A stretch of DNA of 64,000 bases, from positions 124,001 to 188,000 of the forward strand of contig JAEUHI010000077.1 in assembly GCA_016795385.1 (NCBI GenBank), in the 5' to 3' direction. Every line of letters begins with the position of its first letter. Positions within the stretch are counted from its first letter, which is position 1. The notes under the pieces were generated by a model. It saw only the letters and a program-made list of their open reading frames with translations. It was not told the origin of the DNA and did no database searches. The translations under genes were made by a program, and so were the position numbers. This document shows positions 17,541 through 24,413 of this stretch, piece by piece. The DNA is from Verrucomicrobiales bacterium. Its GTDB lineage: Bacteria > Verrucomicrobiota > Verrucomicrobiia > Verrucomicrobiales > DEV007.

Positions 17541-17654
17541 CGCGAAAGAAAAAATCCCTCCGGAGTTGGAAGGGCGCGCACGGTAGCTTAAAGTCCCCGG
17601 GAAGGAAAACGGGAAAAGGTCGATTTTTCATTCCATCCCCAACTTTTCCGGGAC

Positions 17655-17668
17655 GTTCCACGTGGAAC
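17655..17668. promoter_or_regulatory. parS-like ParB-binding site (upstream of mnmG)
   Basis: GTTCCACGTGGAAC is a perfect 14-bp palindrome in the pdhA-mnmG intergenic region. Extended to 16 bp it differs from the site inside mnmG only at the first base (C instead of T). The chromosomal parS consensus family is TGTTtCACGTGaAACA; the GTTCCACGTGGAAC variant is known from pseudomonads. Confidence 0.75.
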
Positions 17669-17684
17669 ATTTTGGCTTTTTAAG

Positions 17685-19547
17685 ATGTTCGTTTACCCCA
17701 AAAAATACGATGTCCTGATTGTCGGCGGCGGGCACGCCGGGATCGAAGCCGCTCTCGCCGCCTCGCGGATCGGTGCGTCGGTCGCCCTGCTCAGCCAGAA
17801 TCTCGACACGCTCGGGCAGATGTCCTGCAACCCGGCGATCGGTGGACTCGGTAAAGGCCACATGGTTCGAGAGATCGACGCGCTCGGCGGGGCGATGGGA
17901 CTGAACACGGATGCGACGGCGATCCAGTTCCGGATCCTCAATGCGAAGAAGGGACCCTCGGTCCGGGCCCCTCGCGCCCAATGCGACAAGAAGGCTTACC
18001 AGTTCCGGATGAAGTGGCTCCTTGAGAAGGAACCGAACCTCGATCTTCATCAGGGGAACATCGCCTCGCTCCTCGTGGAGGGCGAAGAGGTGAAGGGGGC
18101 GGAAACGGTCCTCGGGATTCGGTACGAGGCGTCAGCCGTGGTCATCACCACCGGCACCTTCATGCGGGGATTGATGCATGTCGGGATGCAGAATCAGCAG
18201 GGTGGTCGGATGGGGGATGCCCCCTCGACGCTGAGCGATGATCTTCGCCGGCTCGGGTTCGAAGTGCGTCGCTTCAAGACGGGCACTCCGTGTCGTCTGA
18301 ACGGACGCTCGATCGACTTCTCAAAATGCGAGCGCCAGGATGGCGACGAGCCCGCCCCGCGCTTTTCTTTCCGCTCGGAAATCGAGCCCTTCTCGGAGGA
18401 TGACATCTTTACCCTGAACCGGTGGTCCGACCCGATGTTCCACGTGGAACAATTGCCCTGCTGGATCACCTACACGAGCACGGAGACCCACGAGACGATC
18501 CTCGCGAACCTCGACAAGTCGCCGATGTATTCGGGCAAGATCGAGGGGGTGGGTCCGCGCTACTGCCCCTCGATCGAGGACAAGGTCGTCCGCTTTGCCG
18601 ACAAGGAACGCCACCAGGTCTTCCTCGAGCCGGAGGGACGCCAGACGCTCGAGTATTACATCAACGGTGTCTCCACCTCTCTGCCCTTCGAGGTTCAGTA
18701 CCGGTTCATCCGGGCGATCGCGGGGCTGGAGAACGCGGAGATCATCCGTCCGGGTTACGCGGTCGAATACGACTACTGCGTGCCCACCCAGCTCCATCCC
18801 ACCTTGGAGACAAAGACCGTCTCGGGTCTCTATTTCGCCGGCCAAATCAACGGCACCTCCGGCTACGAGGAAGCCGCCGGCCAGGGTCTTGTCGCGGGGG
18901 CCAACGCGGCCCTCAAGGTCGCCGGGAAACCCGACTTCGTCCTCGGCCGCGAGGAATCCTACATCGGGGTGATGATCGACGACCTCGTCACCAAGGGCAC
19001 CGACGAGCCCTATCGGATGTTCACGAGCCGGGCCGAGCACCGCCTCCTCCTCCGCCACGACAATGCCGACCTCCGCCTCTGCGCAACGGCGGAAAAGGCA
19101 GGACTCATTTCACCGGAATTCCGGGACGCCACCCTCGCCAAGCAGGAGCGGATCGAAGCCCTCCGCCACCGCCTGGAGACCACCCACACCGCGGAGGGTT
19201 CCCTCGCGAAATGGCTGCGCCGCCCCGAGTCGAGCTGGATGGAGTTCGATGCCGACCTCCGGTCGGAACATGAGGCCGGGATTTGGGAGCAGGTGGAAAT
19301 CGATATCAAATACGAGGGCTACATCCGCCGTCAGGGCGAAATGGTGGAAAAGACCCGGCGCGCCGACGAGAAGAAACTCCCTGACGAGATCGACTACCTT
19401 CAAATCTCCGGTTTGAAACGCGAGGCCCAGCTGAAGCTTCAACGCATCCGTCCCCGCACCCTCGGTCAGGCCGGTCGGATCAGCGGGATCACTCCGGCCG
19501 ACATCTCCCTCCTCGCGGTGTGGCTGGAGAAAGCTTCGCGCGTGTGA
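17685..19547 (+). CDS. mnmG: tRNA uridine-5-carboxymethylaminomethyl(34) synthesis enzyme MnmG
   Basis: A 620-residue FAD-dependent enzyme that, with MnmE (not in this window), modifies U34 of certain tRNAs. Signatures include an N-terminal FAD loop GGGHAGIEAALAASRIG, MSCNPAIGGLGKGHMVREID near residue 45-65, the second signature GPRYCPSIEDKVVRFADKER, and PGYAVEYDYC further on. The length is normal. Residues 251-256 (MFHVEQ) are encoded by a full parS palindrome. In many bacteria mnmG lies near the replication origin with rsmG and parAB, but none of those follow here: the next gene is a secreted protein and then nadC. Confidence 0.97.
   Translation: MFVYPKKYDVLIVGGGHAGIEAALAASRIGASVALLSQNLDTLGQMSCNPAIGGLGKGHMVREIDALGGAMGLNTDATAIQFRILNAKKGPSVRAPRAQCDKKAYQFRMKWLLEKEPNLDLHQGNIASLLVEGEEVKGAETVLGIRYEASAVVITTGTFMRGLMHVGMQNQQGGRMGDAPSTLSDDLRRLGFEVRRFKTGTPCRLNGRSIDFSKCERQDGDEPAPRFSFRSEIEPFSEDDIFTLNRWSDPMFHVEQLPCWITYTSTETHETILANLDKSPMYSGKIEGVGPRYCPSIEDKVVRFADKERHQVFLEPEGRQTLEYYINGVSTSLPFEVQYRFIRAIAGLENAEIIRPGYAVEYDYCVPTQLHPTLETKTVSGLYFAGQINGTSGYEEAAGQGLVAGANAALKVAGKPDFVLGREESYIGVMIDDLVTKGTDEPYRMFTSRAEHRLLLRHDNADLRLCATAEKAGLISPEFRDATLAKQERIEALRHRLETTHTAEGSLAKWLRRPESSWMEFDADLRSEHEAGIWEQVEIDIKYEGYIRRQGEMVEKTRRADEKKLPDEIDYLQISGLKREAQLKLQRIRPRTLGQAGRISGITPADISLLAVWLEKASRV
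18436..18451. promoter_or_regulatory. parS site inside mnmG
   Basis: TGTTCCACGTGGAACA is a perfect 16-bp palindrome identical to parS variants bound by chromosomal ParB proteins. It is embedded in the mnmG coding sequence, where it encodes MFHVEQ, 768 bp beyond the first parS-like site. Confidence 0.85.
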
Positions 19548-19570
19548 ACGGAATCTCCACTGAACGGTAC

Positions 19571-20380
19571 ATGAGATCCCTCCTCCTTGCCATTCTCCTT
19601 TCCGTCACCTTCTCGGGGGGCGCCGCCGATTCGCTGGTGAGTTTTCCCGAAGACCGCACCTTTCTTCCCAAAAGCTGGACCGAGGCCCCCATCAACGCCT
19701 CGATCGAACCGCTCGATCCAAAGCTCCGCCTCGCGGCCCTCGGGATCCTGGAATCCGCTCTCGCGAAGTATCCCGAAAAGGTCCGGCAGAAGTTTCTCGA
19801 AGGTGTTTCCGTGGTCGGATCCCTCCGCTTCTACGACGTCGGCTACGGCGGTACCTACATGGCGAACAGCCGGCGGATCGTCTTGGTCTACCGGGAAAGT
19901 TTTGACGCCCGGGGATTTGAGCAACGGTTTCACCACGAGTTCTCTTCCATCCTTCTGAAACAAAACCAAGCGCTCTTCGAGGCGACCCGCTGGACCGACG
20001 CGAACGACCCCACCTTCCGCTATCGGGCGGCCGGGATCGTCGAGGAGCAGGACGGTGACCGCAGCGAAGCGACCCGCGTCCTTGCCGCCGAGCAGGAGAA
20101 AACCGGCGGATCGGGGAGCAGCCTTCTCCAAGTCGACTTCGCACTGATGAAGTCCGGCTTTCTCACCGCCTACAACCAGGTCTCGATCGAGCAGGATCTG
20201 AACGAGACCGCCGCCCACCTTTTTACCAATCCCGAGGTCTGGGAATTCTGCCGCCAGTATCCGCGCATCGACCAGAAGGTGGATGTGCTCATCGATTTTT
20301 ACCGGCGTCTCGACCCCTCGATGGACCGGCTCTTTTTCCGCCGTCTCACCCTCGGCCCCACCTCCACCCCCGAGCCATGA
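19571..20380 (+). CDS. Secreted protein resembling zinc metallopeptidases but lacking the second histidine
   Basis: A 269-residue protein starting MRSLLLAILLSVTFSGGAAD, a signal peptide; the frame is open 17 codons upstream, inside the mnmG end. The core RFHHEFSSILLKQNQALFE, followed by a later DLNETAAHLFTNPEVWEF segment, resembles putative zinc-binding metallopeptidases (Peptidase_Mx1-like, typical HHEFxHIL). In this protein the HExxH motif reads HEFSS, so the second zinc ligand is missing and activity is doubtful. It lies 23 bp after mnmG and overlaps nadC by four bases (ATGA), so it is likely cotranscribed with nadC and birA. Function unknown. Confidence 0.6.
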   Translation: MRSLLLAILLSVTFSGGAADSLVSFPEDRTFLPKSWTEAPINASIEPLDPKLRLAALGILESALAKYPEKVRQKFLEGVSVVGSLRFYDVGYGGTYMANSRRIVLVYRESFDARGFEQRFHHEFSSILLKQNQALFEATRWTDANDPTFRYRAAGIVEEQDGDRSEATRVLAAEQEKTGGSGSSLLQVDFALMKSGFLTAYNQVSIEQDLNETAAHLFTNPEVWEFCRQYPRIDQKVDVLIDFYRRLDPSMDRLFFRRLTLGPTSTPEP

Positions 20381-21234
20381 ACCGTCTCTCCCGCATCCTC
20401 GTCGAGCTCGCCCTCGAAGAAGACCTGAATGGTCTCGGCGATCTGACCAGCCGCCATTTTGTGGACGCCCGGCACCGTTCCCGGGGCCGGATCATGGCGC
20501 GGGAGTCGTGCGTCATCTCCGGCAGCGAAGTGGCCCGGCATGTCTGCGAGGCGGTCGGCGGGAGAGAGCTGGCCTTCGTTCCCGTGATCCCGGATGGTTC
20601 ACCCGCGGAAAAAGGCGACCTCGTCGCGACGATCGAAGGCCCCACCCGCCTCGTCCTCCAGGCCGAGCGCACCGTTTTGAATTTCATGCAGCGGCTCAGC
20701 GGGGTGGCGACCGTCACCCGCACCTATGCGAAGGCGATCGCCCACACCCGGGCCCGGCTTCTCGATACCCGCAAAACCACCCCCGGCTGGCGGGAGCTGG
20801 AGAAGGCGGCTGTCCTGCATGGAGGCGGCACGAATCACCGCATCGGTCTCTACGATGCCATCATGGTGAAAGACAATCACCTCGTCGCCAATTCCGATGC
20901 GATTGACCTGGCAAAGCGTATTGGCGAAGTGCTCGCGGCACACCCGGGCATCAAGATCGAGTTCGAAGCGGATCGACTGGACCAAGTCGAGACCTTTCTC
21001 CAACTCGACGGCATCGCCGTGATCCTCCTCGACAACATGTCGAATGAGAAGCTTCGCGAGGCCGTCGCGCTGCGCGATCGACTCTCCCCGCACACCCTCC
21101 TCGAGGCGAGCGGCGGGGTGAATCTGAAAACCATCGCCGGCATCGCCGAGACGGGGGTCGACTTCATCTCGGTCGGTGCCCTGACCCATTCGGTTCGATC
21201 GATCGATCTCGGTTTGGACTTGGAGTCCGCCTGA
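20377..21234 (+). CDS. nadC: Nicotinate-nucleotide pyrophosphorylase (carboxylating)
   Basis: A 285-residue quinolinate phosphoribosyltransferase, converting quinolinate and PRPP to nicotinate mononucleotide in de novo NAD synthesis. Diagnostic stretches include EEDLNGLGDLTS at the N-terminus, QAERTVLNFMQRLSGVAT, LLDTRKTTPGWRELEKAAV, HRIGLYDAIMVKDNH, and the C-terminal EASGGVNLKTIAGIAETGVD. Length and motif order are normal. It starts within the stop of the preceding secreted-protein gene and is followed 4 bp later by birA. Confidence 0.97.
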   Translation: MNRLSRILVELALEEDLNGLGDLTSRHFVDARHRSRGRIMARESCVISGSEVARHVCEAVGGRELAFVPVIPDGSPAEKGDLVATIEGPTRLVLQAERTVLNFMQRLSGVATVTRTYAKAIAHTRARLLDTRKTTPGWRELEKAAVLHGGGTNHRIGLYDAIMVKDNHLVANSDAIDLAKRIGEVLAAHPGIKIEFEADRLDQVETFLQLDGIAVILLDNMSNEKLREAVALRDRLSPHTLLEASGGVNLKTIAGIAETGVDFISVGALTHSVRSIDLGLDLESA

Positions 21235-21238
21235 AGAA

Positions 21239-22042
21239 ATGGTGGAGAAAATCCATGCCGAAATCGTGCGAGGCTGGTCGCCGGAAGACTCGGTCCGTTT
21301 CCCGATCGAGCGCTTTCAGCACGTCGGGGAGACGGGTTCGACGAACGACGATCTCCTCGCCCGGGCCCGCTCGGGTAGTGCCTCTCCCTACGATCTCATC
21401 TCCGCCGATTTTCAGTCCCGCGGACGCGGCCGGCGCGGAGATCGCTGGGAGGCGACACCCGGACGCAATCTGCTCTTTTCGCTGGCCTTGCCGCTGGAGG
21501 GCGACAGGCACCTCTGGCCGCGCCTCCCGCACCTCACCGCCTGGATCGTGGGATCGACGGTCGAGTCCATCCTCGGACCCGGCTACCGTCTGGAGGCGAA
21601 GTGGCCGAATGATCTGCTGCACGATGGCAAAAAGCTGGCCGGCATCCTCGTCGAAATCGTTCTCGCGCCCGTACCTTACGCGATCGTCGGGATCGGGTTG
21701 AACGTGAACCTGCGCCAGGAAGAGTTGCCACCCGAGCTGCGATCCATCGCCACTTCGCTCTATGAATTGATCGGTTGCGAGTCGAGCCGCTGGTTCCTCC
21801 TCGGACAAATCATCCAGGGTTTTCTGCGGCATTTTCCTGCCCACACGATCGATTTCGATCCGGTCCTCGATTGGATCCGACCACGCGATTTTCTGGCCGG
21901 GCGGCTGCTCTCCTTGAGGAGCGGTCGGGAGTGGTTCGAGGGTCACGCACGAGGCATCGGCGCTGACGGGGAATTGCTTCTCGAAACGCTCGCCGGTGAC
22001 GTCGTGAAGATCGTCAGTGCGGAGGAAATCCGGAGGGAGTGA
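21239..22042 (+). CDS. birA: Biotin--[acetyl-CoA-carboxylase] ligase
   Basis: A 267-residue monofunctional biotin protein ligase that attaches biotin to carboxylase carrier proteins. Recognisable motifs are GETGSTNDDLLARA, then SRGRGRRGDRWEA (the biotinyl-AMP binding GRGRxGRxW-like loop, here GRGRRGDRW), KWPNDLLHDGKKLAGILVE and IGLNVN. There is no N-terminal helix-turn-helix, so it is an enzyme only and not the BirA repressor type. Last gene of the mnmG/nadC cluster. Confidence 0.93.
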   Translation: MVEKIHAEIVRGWSPEDSVRFPIERFQHVGETGSTNDDLLARARSGSASPYDLISADFQSRGRGRRGDRWEATPGRNLLFSLALPLEGDRHLWPRLPHLTAWIVGSTVESILGPGYRLEAKWPNDLLHDGKKLAGILVEIVLAPVPYAIVGIGLNVNLRQEELPPELRSIATSLYELIGCESSRWFLLGQIIQGFLRHFPAHTIDFDPVLDWIRPRDFLAGRLLSLRSGREWFEGHARGIGADGELLLETLAGDVVKIVSAEEIRRE

Positions 22043-22107
22043 CCCGTGGAAATGTGGTTTTGTTAGGATCCGGGTGTCACTGCTCGTTCCGACCCTGCCA
22101 CAAAAAA

Positions 22108-22131
22108 GGGAGATGGCCGGAACCATCTCCC
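22108..22131 (-). terminator. Intrinsic terminator between birA and the oxidoreductase gene
   Basis: A perfect 9-bp stem GGGAGATGG/CCATCTCCC with a 6-base loop, preceded on the + strand by AAAAAA (22102-22107). On the - strand this is a stem followed by TTTTTT, so it terminates the - strand oxidoreductase transcript. It may also stop birA, but the + strand tail is weak. Confidence 0.85.
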
Positions 22132-22168
22132 TCTTGGAACATCCGGAGCGAGTCCGGGGCGGTCGACC

Positions 22169-23542
22169 TCACGCCACGCTCGGGGGAGCGAAGCCTTCGC
22201 GGTAGGTGCGCGAAAGGATCGTCTTGTTCGCTTCCTCGTGATTCTTGAAGCGGTAGTTGGCCGCGTCCCATTCCAGCTCTTGGTTGGGGAAGCGGGTCGC
22301 CTTCGTGGCGAGCAGGCAAGGCTCGGTGATGCGGCTGCCGATGTCGAAGGGGGTCCAGAGCGGTTTCTCATTGCCGAGGCAGCAGTCCGCCCAGTCTTTC
22401 CAATGCTGGCGCTCGCCGACCTCGGGCATGGGCTCGTTCTCGACGAGTTTGCCCTTGCGGTAGATCTCCATCTCCCCGCCCGGCTGGAGCAGCAGGGCAC
22501 CCTCTTCACAGACGATCATCGTGCAGGTGCCCGTGATTTTCGAAACGGGCAGCCCGTAGGCGGCGAAGGCCGGACGGATGTTGCTGTCGGTGTAGGTGAC
22601 CTTGAACTGGTCGCGGACGAACTTGTCGCCGCCGGGGTAAACGAGCGTCGCCCGGTTGTAGCCCGAGTGGCATTCGTTCGAGGGTTTCATGGTGTCGGTC
22701 TGCACCGTGAGCGGGGCGGGCAGGTCGTAGGCGAAATAAAGAACGTCGATGAGGTGGCAGCCCCAGTCGGCGAGCATGCCGCCGCCGGTCTCCCAATAGG
22801 AGCGCCAACGCCGCGGATGGAGGTCCTCGCTGTAGGGCAGGGCCGTCGTGAGGGGGCCGTTCCAGAGGTCCCACTTCAGCGTTTCCGGCACCGTGGTGCC
22901 GGGGGTGATCGGGCTCCACGGATCGACGAAATACGTGCCGCGGCTCATCCCACCGGTCCAGATGAAGGCTTCGACGGGGCGGCCGAGGCGGTTCGTTTTC
23001 AGCAGCTCAACCGCCTGCATGCGACCGGTGGTGCAGGCACGCTGGTTGCCCATCTGGGTGTAGAGACCGGGACGGGCCTTGAGGGCTTCGCGGATGGTGC
23101 GGAGCTCGTCGAGCTGGTGCACGAGCGGCTTCTGGCCGTAGACATGTTTGCCGTGCTTCAGCGCGGTCACCATCATCGGACAGTGGTGGAAATCGGGGGT
23201 ATCGACGATGACGGCGTCGAATTGATCGACACGGTTCGCAAAAGCCTCGCGGTAGTCGGTGAGATGCCAGGCCCCGGCGTATTTGTCCTTCACCTGCTTG
23301 AAGGCGGTCTCATCGACATCGCAGAAGCCGGCGAATTCGACCATGGGATGACCTTCGAGGCCCTTGCGTTGCATGCCGCCGATGTTGCCCGTCCCGATCT
23401 GGAAGATGCGGAGCTTGCTGTTCTTGTTCGTCGCGGCACGGACGATGGCGGAGTTCGAGGCGATTGCGGCGGCACCGAAGACGGAGGCCGAGCGGAGGAA
23501 CTGGCGGCGGGAAGACAGGGTGGGGGGATTTTCGGATTTCAT
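22169..23542 (-). CDS. Tat-exported Gfo/Idh/MocA-family oxidoreductase
   Basis: A 457-residue NAD(P)-dependent oxidoreductase. The N-terminus contains a twin-arginine signal (SSRRQFLRSASVFGAAAIAS), so it is exported folded with its cofactor. The Rossmann motif QIGTGNIGGMQRKGLEGHP is near residue 48, and KHGKHVYGQKPLVHQ (the EKP-like K-P loop) is near 135. Tat-exported members are abundant in Verrucomicrobia and Planctomycetes and are thought to act on sugars released from polysaccharides; the substrate here is unknown. Monocistronic, or the last gene of the - strand run, with a strong terminator after it. Confidence 0.92.
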   Translation of the reverse strand: MKSENPPTLSSRRQFLRSASVFGAAAIASNSAIVRAATNKNSKLRIFQIGTGNIGGMQRKGLEGHPMVEFAGFCDVDETAFKQVKDKYAGAWHLTDYREAFANRVDQFDAVIVDTPDFHHCPMMVTALKHGKHVYGQKPLVHQLDELRTIREALKARPGLYTQMGNQRACTTGRMQAVELLKTNRLGRPVEAFIWTGGMSRGTYFVDPWSPITPGTTVPETLKWDLWNGPLTTALPYSEDLHPRRWRSYWETGGGMLADWGCHLIDVLYFAYDLPAPLTVQTDTMKPSNECHSGYNRATLVYPGGDKFVRDQFKVTYTDSNIRPAFAAYGLPVSKITGTCTMIVCEEGALLLQPGGEMEIYRKGKLVENEPMPEVGERQHWKDWADCCLGNEKPLWTPFDIGSRITEPCLLATKATRFPNQELEWDAANYRFKNHEEANKTILSRTYREGFAPPSVA

Positions 23543-23620
23543 AATCGGACGGAACTGTATCGAATCCGTCCCCGCCCTGCGAGTCCCTTTTTCTCCCCTG
23601 ATCGTGGAAAGGGGACCCTG

Positions 23621-24319
23621 TCAAAGCGCAAAAATCCCGCCGGTCTTCTCTGCCAGAGCCTCGGTGACTGCCTTGCGAAGATTTTCCCACAGGCTCGAGC
23701 GAGCCCAGTTGTTGGCGGCGACGGCCTGATCGGAGCCGTCCTTCCGATAGGTGTACTCCACGGTCTGCGCGGAGAGAGCCGCGACGGGGAAGCTCGCGAC
23801 GAGAGCCTTCTTTTCGCGATCGTAGACGTGGACACCGAGGCGTGCGCCACCGATCGTGTAGTGGAGTTGCGCGTCGACTTTGGGCGCCTCATGCTGGAGG
23901 ACCTGATAAACGACGAGGTAACGTACCGAGGTGGTGTCGAGGATGGCCGGTTCGAAAGTCTCGAAGGCCTTCCCCTCCCGCTTCGACCAGATGAAGACAT
24001 TCTCAAGGCCGTTCGAGAGGCGGAGATCCAGGAGTTCGTCGCTCGGCAAAGAGCGTTCAGGCTCGATGAGCCGTTCCAGGATGAGGATGGCCGTATTGGA
24101 ACCCGCCGCATCGTTCAATTTGAACACAGGGGGCGGATCGAGGGGCGCGGCGGTGTCGGTGTCGGCAGGTCCCGCCTGGACGAGGTCTGCGACTTGTTCC
24201 ATGTCGGCACGGAGCGCATCGATCGCGGTCTGATAGCGGGCGGCCACTTCTTGAAAGGTCTCGCCGCACGAGGCGAGCAACAGGGCAACCGGGAGGAGAG
24301 AGAGGAAAAGTCGATTCAT
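23621..24319 (-). CDS. Hypothetical lipoprotein
   Basis: A 232-residue protein with a classical lipoprotein signal, MNRLFLSLLPVALLLASC, with Cys18 as the predicted lipidated residue. The mature part begins with a short helical segment (AARYQTAIDALRADMEQVAD). Beyond that there is a mixed domain without motifs I recognise. It lies 94 bp downstream of the TPR-CHAT gene on the same strand and 78 bp upstream of the oxidoreductase gene. Nothing ties it to a specific pathway. Confidence 0.7.
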   Translation of the reverse strand: MNRLFLSLLPVALLLASCGETFQEVAARYQTAIDALRADMEQVADLVQAGPADTDTAAPLDPPPVFKLNDAAGSNTAILILERLIEPERSLPSDELLDLRLSNGLENVFIWSKREGKAFETFEPAILDTTSVRYLVVYQVLQHEAPKVDAQLHYTIGGARLGVHVYDREKKALVASFPVAALSAQTVEYTYRKDGSDQAVAANNWARSSLWENLRKAVTEALAEKTGGIFAL

Positions 24320-24413
24320 GTTTTGCGGGCGTCGAATTCCCGGATCAAGAATTGACCCCGGTGTGAGCCCGCTTACCGGAAATCTGAAATTTCTCCACCT
24401 GCCGGGAGTCCCT

